Source of the DNA: Pelatocladus maniniholoensis HA4357-MV3
Lineage (GTDB): Bacteria; Cyanobacteriota; Cyanobacteriia; Cyanobacteriales; Nostocaceae
Reading direction: 5' to 3'
Assembly (NCBI GenBank): GCA_019359115.1
Contig: JAHHHW010000074.1
Span: forward strand, 42,842-106,841
Length of the DNA stretch: 64,000 nucleotides
Shown here: positions 10,242 to 18,632 of the stretch, piece after piece
Numbering within the stretch: the first letter of the stretch is position 1
Layout of the letters: every line of letters begins with the position of its first letter
The notes under the pieces: generated by a model
What the model was told of the DNA's origin: nothing
Seen by the model: only the letters and a program-made list of their open reading frames with translations
The model's database searches: none
Made by a program: the position numbers and the translations under genes

Positions 10242-11462
10242 ATGCCTGCATTCGTTGCTCGTGTTCGGGATTCGCAAGGGAAATCAAAAACAGAAAAATT
10301 ATTTGCGAAAAATTTGGTAGAAGCACGTACAAGACTTAGACAGCAAGGATTTGTTGTCCAAGAATTAAAAAAATCTGAAGGTTTGGGAAATTTTGATCTG
10401 AAAAAATTTCAGACTTCATTAGTCAAGGTTTCAGTTAAGGATAAAGCTGTTTTTTCTCGTCAATTTGCGGCTTTGGTGAATGCAGGAGTAGCTATTGTTA
10501 GAAGTTTGGGAGTACTGTCTGAGCAATGTAGTAATCCTAAACTTAAACAATCTCTTGTGGATATTAGTAATGATGTCCAAAATGGGATAAATCTTTCGGA
10601 TGCAATGCGTAAGCATCCTGATTGTTTCGATGGTTTATATGTCAGCATGATTCAGGCTGGTGAAGTTGGCGGTGTGCTAGACGAAGTACTAAATCGATTA
10701 GCCAAATTATTAGAAGATGTAGCTCGTTTACAAAACCAAATTAAATCAGCGCTTGCTTATCCTGTTGCGGTTAGTATTATTGCGGTTTCTATTTTTGTGG
10801 GGATGACAGTATTTCTAATTCCAATTTTTGCCAAAATTTTCCAAGAGTTAGGAACAGAATTACCTCCCTTGACTCAATTTATGATGTTTTGTAGCGAAAC
10901 TTTGCGGAGTTGGCGAATTTTGGTTGTTATTGTTTCTTTGATAGGATCAGGAATTGCTTATAAACAGTACTATAAAACCCGTATTGGGAAGGAAACAATT
11001 GATCGTCTTTCCTTAAAAATGCCGTTGTTTGGTGACTTAATTCAAAAGTCATCTGTTGCTCGTTTTAGTCGTACTTTTGGTGCTTTGACTCGTTCAGGTG
11101 TACCAATTCTGACTTCTTTAGAAATTGTGCGAGATACTTCTGGTAATCAAGTTGTTTCAAATGCTATTGATGGAGCAAGGGCAGAAATTCAACAAGGAGG
11201 AATGATTAGCATCGCCTTACAAAAAGAGCAAGTTTTTCCGCCTATGGCGATTCAAATGATTAGCATTGGTGAAGAAACTGGTGAATTAGATGGCATGTTA
11301 ATGAAAATAGCTGATTTTTACGAAGATGAAGTAGAGCAAGCAGTCAAAGCACTTACCAGTGTTTTGGAACCTATTATGATTGTCGTTTTAGGAGGAATGG
11401 TTGGTACTATTTTGATGTCGATGTATTTGCCTTTATTTAAGGTGTTTGAAAAGCTGGGTTAG
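10242..11462 (+). CDS. pilC: Type IV pilus inner-membrane platform protein PilC
   Basis: PilC is the polytopic platform on which PilB and PilT act. At 406 residues it has the two T2SSF domains in tandem, each with the ARLL/IGE-type signature: FSRQFAALVNAGV and FSRTFGALTRSGVPI open the two halves, and IQAGEVGG and ISIGEETGEL are the matched conserved cores. Three hydrophobic segments near residues 170-195, 220-240 and 370-395 fit the expected membrane topology. It is the last gene of pilBTC; no obvious terminator separates it from the small genes that follow. Confidence 0.95.
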   Translation: MPAFVARVRDSQGKSKTEKLFAKNLVEARTRLRQQGFVVQELKKSEGLGNFDLKKFQTSLVKVSVKDKAVFSRQFAALVNAGVAIVRSLGVLSEQCSNPKLKQSLVDISNDVQNGINLSDAMRKHPDCFDGLYVSMIQAGEVGGVLDEVLNRLAKLLEDVARLQNQIKSALAYPVAVSIIAVSIFVGMTVFLIPIFAKIFQELGTELPPLTQFMMFCSETLRSWRILVVIVSLIGSGIAYKQYYKTRIGKETIDRLSLKMPLFGDLIQKSSVARFSRTFGALTRSGVPILTSLEIVRDTSGNQVVSNAIDGARAEIQQGGMISIALQKEQVFPPMAIQMISIGEETGELDGMLMKIADFYEDEVEQAVKALTSVLEPIMIVVLGGMVGTILMSMYLPLFKVFEKLG

Positions 11463-11553
11463 TCGAAAAATTAAGGATAAAGGATGAAAGATAAAATTAT
11501 TTTTTTCATCCTTAATTAAAAAAAATAATAATTTATAATTCATAATTTTAATC

Positions 11554-11706
11554 ATGTTTATCAAAGAATCATATTATGAAAACAGTTCAGCTGAGTACAG
11601 TAATTATATTGGTGCGATCGCTTTACTCAAGCAATATCGTCCATACTTAGAAATGATTCCTAGTCTACGTCGTGCAGACGAAAGTATTATCACCGATGTG
11701 GATTAA
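11554..11706 (+). CDS. Possible 50-residue protein of unknown function
   Basis: An open frame from ATG 11554 to the TAA at 11704-11706 encodes MFIKESYYENSSAEYSNYIG and 30 more residues. It contains a HIP1 site used in frame (GlyAlaIleAla), and its composition looks protein-like. There is no good Shine-Dalgarno sequence and no family I recognise. It sits between pilC and the ZorAB-like cluster and may be the degraded end of a lost gene or a genuine short protein of that cluster. Confidence 0.3.
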   Translation: MFIKESYYENSSAEYSNYIGAIALLKQYRPYLEMIPSLRRADESIITDVD

Positions 11707-11805
11707 TAAAAATTTTAGATTTTTTTATTTAAATTTAAAGCTATATTCAATACTTTTACGGGAACAATAAAACCATCGGAAACAAAGCATTAATATTACA
11801 TATCG

Positions 11806-12174
11806 ATGGATAAAATTGAACATCTTTTCCAAGCATCTGTTGAACAGTTGGTAAGAGAGATTGTTGCAGTTAATCATGCTTGGAAAGCTGCACGAAAATT
11901 ATTTGGTGATGATTCTCCTCTCTCTACTTCAACACGAGATTTAAAAACGTGCTTGCAGGTACGGTTACTAAGAGAACATGCTCCTGATCAAGTTTATCTA
12001 GTTAAGGATTCAGTTGAATCTAATCAAGTAGGTGAGGAAATTTACAGCTTGCAACTACGGGAAAAGATAGGCGATCGCTTGTATGCAGAACACCTCCCTG
12101 TGAGAGTAGCGAAAGAATTTCTCACAGAGCAAGAATTACATAAATTTACTAAACAATCAATAAATATAAATTAA
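11806..12174 (+). CDS. Unknown 122-residue protein upstream of the ZorAB-like pair
   Basis: The protein is soluble, mixed alpha/beta in appearance, and begins MDKIEHLFQASVEQLVREIV with an amphipathic helix. A central segment LQVRLLREHAPDQVYLVKD looks like beta-strand. No membrane helix, signal peptide or known catalytic motif is visible, and I do not recognise the family. Its stop is 12 bases before the next start, and the strong AAGGAG ribosome site of that gene begins directly after this stop, so the two are almost certainly cotranscribed. The likely role is as an accessory or effector of the ion-driven motor encoded downstream; that is inference from position only. Confidence 0.65.
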   Translation: MDKIEHLFQASVEQLVREIVAVNHAWKAARKLFGDDSPLSTSTRDLKTCLQVRLLREHAPDQVYLVKDSVESNQVGEEIYSLQLREKIGDRLYAEHLPVRVAKEFLTEQELHKFTKQSININ

Positions 12175-12186
12175 AAGGAGAGCTAT

Positions 12187-14133
12187 ATGGATATGCTCAA
12201 AATTTGGGACATTATTTGGGATAATACTCCTTTTCACTACGCAACAGCCATATTATTAATATTGGCAATTTGTGTTGAGTTATATAGCATGTTTTGTTAT
12301 TGCTTGAAGTTTCGTACAACTCAAACTGCTATTAATCTTTTGACTAAATGGTTCAAGGGTCAAAATTTAAATCATCGAAGTGTTGAAGTTCGTAGTTGGT
12401 TGAATGAACATTTAGGAACTGATGAACAGCATAGAATTCAACGCATAAATCATAAATATCTACTGATTAAATATCCAGCTATTTTATCTCGTTCTGTACC
12501 GCGTAGTTCTCTTCGTTTTGTCACAACTCTTTGTACTGCTATTGGTGTTTTGGGAACTTTTTATGGTATTCAACAAGGATTGCAAAATGTCAATTTAGAT
12601 ACCAGAAATATTGAGCAATTAATGCCTGCTATTAAACAATTAATTGCAGGTATGAAAACAGCTTTTTCAACATCATTAATGGGACTCGGCTCTGGTAGTG
12701 TTTTTACCTTAGTTTTATTCACCACTGATTCTATCAAACAAAATCAACGTGACGGTCTACGTGAAAAATTAGATGAGATAGCTACTCAAGAAATAGCAGC
12801 AGTTCAAGAAGCAAATAGTCTTCAACAGATTGTTAATAATTTAAATCGTGTTGCTAAAAATTTATCTTGGCTACAACCACCAAATGCAGAATTGATTGGA
12901 GAATTGATTGGAGAAGCAATTGGTCAGCAAATACGAACAATTCTTTTACCGGGACTGAAAGCTATACATCAAGAGCAGCATCAGACAAGAGAATTACAGG
13001 AAAATCAAGGACAGAGAGTTTTAGAGAACCTAATTCAAGATTTACGAATTCAGATATTAGAACCGATAGCAGATAGACTTGATAGAAGTGCTGAATTAAC
13101 AGAGCAAGCATCTGAAGCAGTCCTGACTCTTCACCGAGATTTGGGAACATCTATCACAACAATTCAGCATTTTCAGCAACAAACATTGACGCAACTCCAA
13201 GGATTTGCTAACGACTTAAGTCACACTCTCAGCCAATTTCAAACAGATACAAAAGGTGTTTTAGAACAAACAGCAGTAGAAATAAATCGTGCGGTTAATC
13301 AAAGTATTGAAGGAATGACTGCACAAAGAACCGCATTTCAAGAAAGTGCTGAAAATGCAGCCGCAACGTTTAGAGGGATTAGAGAAGAATTGGAACAAGC
13401 TTTGCAACAACGAGCAAAGATCGAAAAAGAAATGTTACAAGAAACTCGTACTGGAATGATTAATATTCTTTCTCAAGCTCATACGTCTTTTAAAGAAGAA
13501 TTACAAACTACTGGAAATGAAGCATCTTCTCTGATGAATAGAGCCAAAGATAACTTACTTAATACTTTGGGAAATATTGATCATAAACTTATGGCTTGTC
13601 ATCATACGATTGAGGAAGCTTTAACAGCATTTCGTGAAGAATATCACGCAAATTTGCATAATTTTTTTGAACAGCAAAATAATCTTCTAGAGGAAACACT
13701 AGGAGAACACAGAGATGGTTTATCAGGAGTGGTAAACCACCTCAATAATATTTTTCAAGAAGAATATCAGCGTAGAAGAGAATTATCTGAGCAAGTTCAA
13801 AAAGATATGATTTTAGTCAGTCGTACCAGTAGAGAAGTGGGCGAACTGGTAAATGCTATGGGACTAAATTCAAGTGATAGGCTAATACAATTACAAGAAA
13901 TTGCTCGTGATCTTGGGACTCAACTTAGAGATATACAACGTGAGTATCGGGCATTATCTCACACTTTTGAAAGTTCATTAAACGCTTGGAAAAATCATTT
14001 TGAACAGACACAAACTCATTTTTTCAATGAAGCAGATACTGCAATAACTCAAGTTTGTCAAAACTTATATAATTCTGCTGATGTTCTCGTCAAAGCTACC
14101 GATAACCGTAATCACTTCAACGGAAACCATTAA
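12187..14133 (+). CDS. MotA/ZorA-like stator protein with long coiled-coil tail
   Basis: This 648-residue protein has a first membrane helix at about residues 17-38 and a MotA/TolQ/ExbB-type helix pair at about 109-131 and 157-180. The conserved cores are TAIGVLGTFYGIQQGL and GMKTAFSTSLMGLGSGS, which match the TM3/TM4 signatures of ZorA. From residue 190 on it is almost wholly helical and rich in Gln and Glu, as expected for the long cytoplasmic tail of ZorA. In Zorya anti-phage systems ZorA and ZorB form a proton- or sodium-driven motor that senses phage entry. A strong AAGGAG site precedes the ATG by 6 bases. The classic effector genes zorC and zorD/E are absent nearby, so I call it ZorA-like, not ZorA. 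Alternatives are another MotA/ExbB-type energiser. Confidence 0.8.
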   Translation: MDMLKIWDIIWDNTPFHYATAILLILAICVELYSMFCYCLKFRTTQTAINLLTKWFKGQNLNHRSVEVRSWLNEHLGTDEQHRIQRINHKYLLIKYPAILSRSVPRSSLRFVTTLCTAIGVLGTFYGIQQGLQNVNLDTRNIEQLMPAIKQLIAGMKTAFSTSLMGLGSGSVFTLVLFTTDSIKQNQRDGLREKLDEIATQEIAAVQEANSLQQIVNNLNRVAKNLSWLQPPNAELIGELIGEAIGQQIRTILLPGLKAIHQEQHQTRELQENQGQRVLENLIQDLRIQILEPIADRLDRSAELTEQASEAVLTLHRDLGTSITTIQHFQQQTLTQLQGFANDLSHTLSQFQTDTKGVLEQTAVEINRAVNQSIEGMTAQRTAFQESAENAAATFRGIREELEQALQQRAKIEKEMLQETRTGMINILSQAHTSFKEELQTTGNEASSLMNRAKDNLLNTLGNIDHKLMACHHTIEEALTAFREEYHANLHNFFEQQNNLLEETLGEHRDGLSGVVNHLNNIFQEEYQRRRELSEQVQKDMILVSRTSREVGELVNAMGLNSSDRLIQLQEIARDLGTQLRDIQREYRALSHTFESSLNAWKNHFEQTQTHFFNEADTAITQVCQNLYNSADVLVKATDNRNHFNGNH

Positions 14134-14134
14134 A

Positions 14135-14761
14135 ATGCAAAATTTTACATGGGATTACGAACCAGAAAATACCGAAAATGATGATGCAAGTATATATCTT
14201 TCTATCGGTGATTTAATGTCTGGATTACTAATGTTCTTTGTACTGCTTTTTATCACTGCGTTAGCTCAAATTGATGAGCCTAAACGAGTAGTGATTGGTA
14301 ATGTGATTGGAGAAATGAAAAACAATAATATTAACGTTCAGGTTAATCCTGAAACTGGAGATATTAGTATTGAGGAATCAATTCTCTTTGCTCAAGGGAG
14401 TACAGAACTTAAACCAAAAGGAAAAGATTTCCTTCGTAGATTTATTCCTGTGTATAGTCGAGTTATTTTCTCCAAACCAGAAATAGAAAACGAAATTTCT
14501 CGTGTTGTGATCGAAGGTCACACTAGTTCTGAAGGAGATGATAAAACGAATATGGAATTGAGTGTCCTGAGAGCTTCATCTGTATATAAGTTCATATTTT
14601 ATGATTTGATTTTTTCGACTAAAGCATCTTTAAGTCAGAAAATTTTAGCCGCAGGAAGAGGAGAAATTGAAGCCGATAAAACTCGTGATAACCCTGCTGA
14701 TCGTAAAGTACTATTCCGTTTACAATTTCGTAGTGATGAGCTAGCCAAAAAATCATTATAA
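14135..14761 (+). CDS. ZorB-like motor partner with OmpA-family domain
   Basis: The chosen start (ATG 14135) is one base after the upstream stop codon and gives 208 residues; an upstream ATG at 14081 would overlap the previous gene by 53 bases and is less likely. A single membrane helix at about 22-45 contains SIGDLMSGLLMFF, placing an Asp at residue 26 at the start of the helix, the site that carries the ion in MotB and ZorB. The periplasmic part has an OmpA-like peptidoglycan-binding core: EGHTSSEGDDKTN followed by LSVLRASSVYKF and a late NPADRKV. Together with the preceding gene this makes a complete ion-driven stator pair. Confidence 0.8.
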   Translation: MQNFTWDYEPENTENDDASIYLSIGDLMSGLLMFFVLLFITALAQIDEPKRVVIGNVIGEMKNNNINVQVNPETGDISIEESILFAQGSTELKPKGKDFLRRFIPVYSRVIFSKPEIENEISRVVIEGHTSSEGDDKTNMELSVLRASSVYKFIFYDLIFSTKASLSQKILAAGRGEIEADKTRDNPADRKVLFRLQFRSDELAKKSL

Positions 14762-14813
14762 TGGTCAAAATCGAAATCATCTAGCATCTTCAATAAATTA
14801 AATAAATCTGAAG

Positions 14814-14870
14814 GTTTGTAGTGAGGGCTTTAGCCCTCTAAATTTAAGCACTGAAGTGCTTACTACAAAC
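14814..14870. repeat. Palindromic dispersed repeat (GTTTGTAGT...ACTACAAAC)
   Basis: A 57-base element bounded by the inverted ends GTTTGTAGT and ACTACAAAC contains two internal small hairpins (GAGGGCTTTAGCCCTC and AGCACTGAAGTGCT). Related copies lie at 52510-52566 and, partially, near 35264-35292. It abuts the bioU stop codon and could serve as a bidirectional terminator between the convergent genes. Confidence 0.7.
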
Positions 14871-15893
14871 TTATCTCACAAATTGGGGCATAATTTCGGC
14901 GGCGGTGAATATTCCGTGGATACCGCGTTGGTGTAGGTTTATTCCTGCTTTGAGATAGCCGAAAGCTGGACCACACACGTTTGCAGCCATGCTGGTTTCA
15001 TCTCCTAATGTGAAGGTATGGGTGGAAATCTTACCTTCAAAAGTCCGCCCTGTGATTTTGACGTTGGTGCTGAGGGGCTTTTTGGGATTTCTGGTATCGA
15101 CAACACCGCCAACAGTGACGCGATCGCGCGCACAAATTCCTGCTAACTCTAACATCACATCGTCGGCGTGTTCCATATTTTCTAATGTCAACACACCATT
15201 AGTTTTATCTAAAAGTGCTTCTACTTCTGCATCTGTCATCGCCCTAGCTGTTTCTACATTGTAACCAGGCATATGGGCAATATCTTCGCGGATAGTGGCA
15301 CGGTAAGCTTCCCAATTAGCAATCCCCACCCCAAAAGTAATTTCGACTCGATGAATTTCTGCATAACTTTGAGCTGCGATCGCTGCTGCTGCTGTTAATA
15401 GTCCCGGTGTCGCGCCGCATCCTGTCATGTAGGTAATACCTGCGGTTTGTAGTTCCTCTTTTAAGGTTAATAACTGTTCTACTGCACTGGTGCGTTTAAT
15501 CGCATCTACTAATACCCCACGCCAACCAGAATCAATAAATTGCTTGGTGACAGTGGCGATAAAGTCATTAGGTAAGTTTGGTAAAGCCAAAAAATAACCA
15601 TCTACAGGCTGATTACTTTCGATTAAATCTTGAATACTTTGATTGGTTAATGTACCAAATGGTTCTAAATAACCAAGCGAACCTTGAGATTGATATGTAG
15701 TGATGCACTTTTCGGCATTTAAACCCTCGGTAGCATAAGCATAACCTTTGTTATCTGCTGCTGCTACTAATATCATTTCTTGTTTCTGGGCTAGGACTTT
15801 CGCCGCAGCTTGTCCCAATCCGCCAAAACCCAGTACTCCGATACGTATCGCTTGAGCAAAATTGGTAGAACCTATTATTTGTTCTGTATGCAT
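14871..15893 (-). CDS. bioU: (S)-8-amino-7-oxononanoate synthase BioU
   Basis: This 340-residue Rossmann protein begins with the NAD(P)-binding [18 protein letters not shown] and resembles the saccharopine dehydrogenase-like family that contains cyanobacterial BioU. BioU is a single-turnover enzyme that replaces BioA in biotin synthesis: its own catalytic Lys donates the amino group to 8-amino-7-oxononanoate derived intermediates. The segment VDAIKRTS places a Lys at residue 133, near the position of the suicide Lys of the Synechocystis enzyme, which I take as supportive. The family assignment is good; the exact catalytic residue is from memory of the family and should be treated as likely. 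The gene is convergent with the ZorB-like gene and stands alone. Confidence 0.75.
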   Translation of the reverse strand: MHTEQIIGSTNFAQAIRIGVLGFGGLGQAAAKVLAQKQEMILVAAADNKGYAYATEGLNAEKCITTYQSQGSLGYLEPFGTLTNQSIQDLIESNQPVDGYFLALPNLPNDFIATVTKQFIDSGWRGVLVDAIKRTSAVEQLLTLKEELQTAGITYMTGCGATPGLLTAAAAIAAQSYAEIHRVEITFGVGIANWEAYRATIREDIAHMPGYNVETARAMTDAEVEALLDKTNGVLTLENMEHADDVMLELAGICARDRVTVGGVVDTRNPKKPLSTNVKITGRTFEGKISTHTFTLGDETSMAANVCGPAFGYLKAGINLHQRGIHGIFTAAEIMPQFVR

Positions 15894-16541
15894 GGTTAAT
15901 TAGCTCAGTTAAATAATTAGCTTTCGCATTTAGCTTTAGTTCTAAGTCTTATGACTGTAGCTTTTGGCTAGTCGCGAGAAATTTTATCTTGATTTATTAT
16001 GCTGGGTTGTTGGCTTGGCAGATCGATTTTTTATTTTTAGATACAGATTTTCTCCACAAAGAACTCCAAAGCAAAGCATCGTAGTACCTAGTGCGGAATC
16101 AGTGGTTTTCGGTGCAGGAATTTTTTCAGTACAAATTTAAGTGCGTTCGCGTAGCGTCTCCTTTGGAGAATCGCTTCTCATCTTGCAAAATTCATCATAA
16201 TGATAGAGTTTTTCAATAAAAATCATTGTTTTTTAACAGATATTACTGTCTAACCTAACCATAGTTATGGTTTCGCCGTTTTTAACAAATTTCTTGAGAG
16301 TTAAATTTTGAGCTTGACTTCTCGATTAGGTTAAGAGAAACTTACATGTAATAGATGTGTTAACTAATAAGATTAATAACTTTTGTAAATTTTCTGAGAT
16401 ATATATTTTGAGAGATGGAACATTAGTTAACAAATAGCTAATTTTGTGGCTAAGGAAAAATGCTGTTCCCTAGAGCTACATTTTTAGCCATTTGCTAGAG
16501 CAGTACAAGCCAAGCGTACTATTTGTGGTTAGACCAAAAGC
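15894..16541. other. Intergenic region between bioU and the DUF2997 gene
   Basis: These 648 bases are A+T-rich. The only recognisable item is a dispersed Nostoc-type repeat at about 16141-16176 (GCGTTCGCGTAGCGTCTCC then GGAGAATCGC), which can fold into a hairpin. It must hold the promoters of the two divergent genes. No tRNA or protein gene was seen. Confidence 0.5.
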
Positions 16542-16751
16542 ATGGAGACATTAGAATTCATCATTTATCCAGATGGTCGGGTACAGGAGAAAGTCACAGG
16601 TATTGTAGGTAATTCCTGCGCCGAAGTGACTGCGGCTATAGAAGCACAGCTGGGACAAGTGCTTAGTCATGAGCCAACATCAGAATTCTTTGCCGCCAAG
16701 GTGCAGCAATCTGGAGTGGTGAACACACAAACCACTCATAGCGGTTGGTAA
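16542..16751 (+). CDS. DUF2997 domain protein
   Basis: The 69-residue protein METLEFIIYPDGRVQEKVTG and following is the small DUF2997 family found across cyanobacteria. The core is a beta hairpin followed by one helix (SCAEVTAAIEAQLG). Function is not known. It is always or nearly always linked to a DUF1257 gene; here it is 45 bases upstream of one and two genes upstream of a ferredoxin, suggesting that the three act together, perhaps in a redox-linked or photosynthesis-linked process. Confidence 0.85.
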   Translation: METLEFIIYPDGRVQEKVTGIVGNSCAEVTAAIEAQLGQVLSHEPTSEFFAAKVQQSGVVNTQTTHSGW

Positions 16752-16796
16752 ATTTACACAAACACAAACATTTAGTTTAGTCGATTCATAACCACC

Positions 16797-17183
16797 ATGT
16801 CACACTTTAGCCAAATTAAAACCCAAATCCGTAACCTTGAGTCTTTGCAAGATGCTCTCTCTGACTTGGGTTTAGACTGGAAGCAAGGGCCGCGTCAAGT
16901 GCGTGGCTATCGTGGTCAAACTCACAGTGCTGAGATTACTATCGAGCAAGAAAATGGCTACGATGTTGGTTTCAAATGGAATGGCAAAGAATACGAACTG
17001 GTAGCTGATTTGCAATATTGGCAACAAAACTTATCTGTGGAAGGATTCTTGCGCCAGGTAACGCAGCGCTATGCTTATCAAACAGTCATGAAAGAGACAG
17101 TAAAGGCAGGCTTTCAAGTTGCTGAACAACAAAAAAATGAAGATGGTTCAATTCGTCTGGTAGTGCAACGCTGGAGTGCGTAA
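16797..17183 (+). CDS. DUF1257 (Ycf35-like) protein
   Basis: The 128-residue protein starts MSHFSQIKTQIRNLESLQDA and contains the family core SLQDALSDLGLDWKQGP. It belongs to DUF1257, which is the Ycf35 family also encoded in plastid genomes of red and glaucophyte lineages. Function is unknown. The fold appears to be mixed alpha/beta with no cofactor motif. Its TAA stop overlaps the ATG of the ferredoxin gene by one base (TAATG), which indicates translational coupling. Confidence 0.88.
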   Translation: MSHFSQIKTQIRNLESLQDALSDLGLDWKQGPRQVRGYRGQTHSAEITIEQENGYDVGFKWNGKEYELVADLQYWQQNLSVEGFLRQVTQRYAYQTVMKETVKAGFQVAEQQKNEDGSIRLVVQRWSA

Positions 17184-17644
17184 TGTCTGATTTTTTGCCG
17201 TCGCTGGAAGAACAGGAAGATAACCGATCTGGACTCGAACCAGAATTAGGCGGCTTTTTGCGGGACGCCCCAGAACGCTCTGGTTTAGAGCCGGAGTTAG
17301 GGGGTATGCTACGTCAAAAGGGTGTGTATGTTGATGAAATCACTTGTATTGGCTGTAAGCACTGCGCTTTTGTTGCCCGTAACACTTTCTATATAGAACC
17401 AGATTATGGGCGATCGCGTGTCATGCGTCAAGATGGTGATTCCGAGGAAATAATTCAAGAGGCAATAGATACTTGTCCAGTTGATTGTATCCATTGGATT
17501 GATTACACCGAAATAAAACGTTTGGAAGAAGAACGTAAGTATCAAGTCATACCTGTTGTCGGCTACCCTGTAGAAGGTGCAGTTGCAACTTCTGAGCGAC
17601 GACGCAAAAAGCAAAAATCAAAACCAAAAAAATCCCGTTATTAA
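17183..17644 (+). CDS. Single-cluster 4Fe-4S ferredoxin with duplicated N-terminal motif
   Basis: The 153-residue protein has a bacterial-type 4Fe-4S binding site: C55, C58 and C61 in CIGCKHC, and C98 in DTCPVDC, with an additional C102. The C-terminus is strongly basic (RRRKKQKSKPKKSRY). The N-terminus carries the same decapeptide twice: RSGLEPELGG at 15-24 and again at 32-41, 17 residues apart. This repeat recalls conserved N-terminal motifs in other cyanobacterial ferredoxins of this type, which normally show one copy. It is the last gene of the DUF2997-DUF1257 operon and is followed by a terminator. The electron partner is not known. Confidence 0.9.
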   Translation: MSDFLPSLEEQEDNRSGLEPELGGFLRDAPERSGLEPELGGMLRQKGVYVDEITCIGCKHCAFVARNTFYIEPDYGRSRVMRQDGDSEEIIQEAIDTCPVDCIHWIDYTEIKRLEEERKYQVIPVVGYPVEGAVATSERRRKKQKSKPKKSRY

Positions 17645-17678
17645 ATACAACTGGTTCCGAAATAATCATAAAGAAGAC

Positions 17679-17707
17679 GGCTGGAAATCCAGCCTTTTTA
17701 TTTTTTC
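17679..17707 (+). terminator. Rho-independent terminator after the ferredoxin gene
   Basis: The stem GGCTGG (17679-17684) pairs with CCAGCC (17689-17694) over a 4-base loop and is followed directly by a run of T (TTTTTATTTTTT). It is correctly placed 35 bases after the ferredoxin stop and ends the DUF2997-DUF1257-ferredoxin transcript. Confidence 0.9.
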
Positions 17708-17853
17708 AAGCAAATTATTCACATTTTTAGTTTTTTTATTTTGTGCTTCATGATTTTTTGATAAAAATTTTATGTAAAAACGTGAATTGTTTGTGAACTT
17801 GCTTGATTTCTAGTGTTGTTTTAGATTTGATTGCTTTAACATCTTTAATTAAT

Positions 17854-18080
17854 GCTTCACTAAAGAATATAAAATGTGAAGCAGTGGGTATGTGCAGACG
17901 CTAGCACAACTCTGAAATAAAAAGTCAGAGGACGCTCTTATGTTTAAGCTAGGTTCAACAAATTCAATCTTCCTGGCTCACATCCAGCAAGTATTGCTAG
18001 GGGGTAGTCTTTTCATCGAATATGATCTAGTGCTTCAGAGTGTCTATGCTGTGAGGATTCCTGGTGGTTTAACTCCACCC
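17854..18080. ncRNA. Candidate structured RNA (unassigned family)
   Basis: No protein gene fits here, yet hairpins follow each other closely: GCTTCAC/GTGAAGC (17854-17860 with 17876-17882), TGTGC/GCACA (17891-17895 with 17904-17908), CTCTGA/TCAGAG (17910-17915 with 17925-17930), and GGTGG/CCACC (18063-18067 with 18075-18079). A long-range pairing of GACGCTCT (17931-17938) with AGAGTGTC (18037-18044) would close a large central domain. The pattern fits a stable small RNA or a long leader of the downstream glycosyltransferase. I tried to match it to tmRNA, RNase P RNA, 6S RNA and cobalamin or glutamine riboswitches and could not confirm any. The strand is not determined. Confidence 0.35.
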
Positions 18081-18632
18081 TGAGTAGATTGATTTAAATG
18101 CTTCTGTCTGTAGTTGTAAAAAGTGATAAGGATTCTATTCTCTTAATCTTGCTGGAGAGAGATTCTACACGACAACATAGAAGTTTATTCTATGTTTACC
18201 TTTCAGTACTGCAAATGTACTAGGTTGACCATGAATTTTTCGCCAATAGTTTAGTTAATCTGGATGAATAGGTGTGTTAACACTTTATCCATATATATAT
18301 TACTGAATAATAAAATCAAGAGTTTGCCAAATATTAAGGGTAAAGCCTTACTTTGTATAATTCTTTGAAACATTTATTCAGTAAGAGTGACTGGAGTAAC
18401 ATTCAAAGTCGCTTTGGATAAGTGTCACTTAATTTATTTGCAAAAACGAAGGTTTAGACTATAGTTGAGTTTTTGTCACAAGGGTAAAGTAACAACACTT
18501 TGTACCCAGAAAATTATCGCGACATAACAGATTTTATCTCTGCAATTAGGATATTAAACGTAGTTGGTAATTGCTTAATTCTGTTACCGCTCTTCAGAGT
18601 AACACAACACAACACAAAAGACTAAACTTGAT
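18081..18632. other. A+T-rich leader region before the glycosyltransferase gene
   Basis: These 552 bases contain no open frame that I can support. They may include the promoter and a long 5' untranslated region of the downstream gene. Nothing else was recognised. Confidence 0.4.

Noticed and set aside
14081..14134. Upstream start for the ZorB-like gene
   Set aside because: It would overlap the ZorA-like gene by 53 bases; starting at 14135 puts the ion-binding Asp at residue 26 and follows the stop by one base.
18063..18079. T-arm-like hairpin as part of a tRNA gene
   Set aside because: No acceptor stem, D-arm or anticodon arm could be built around it, and the loop lacks the invariant C.
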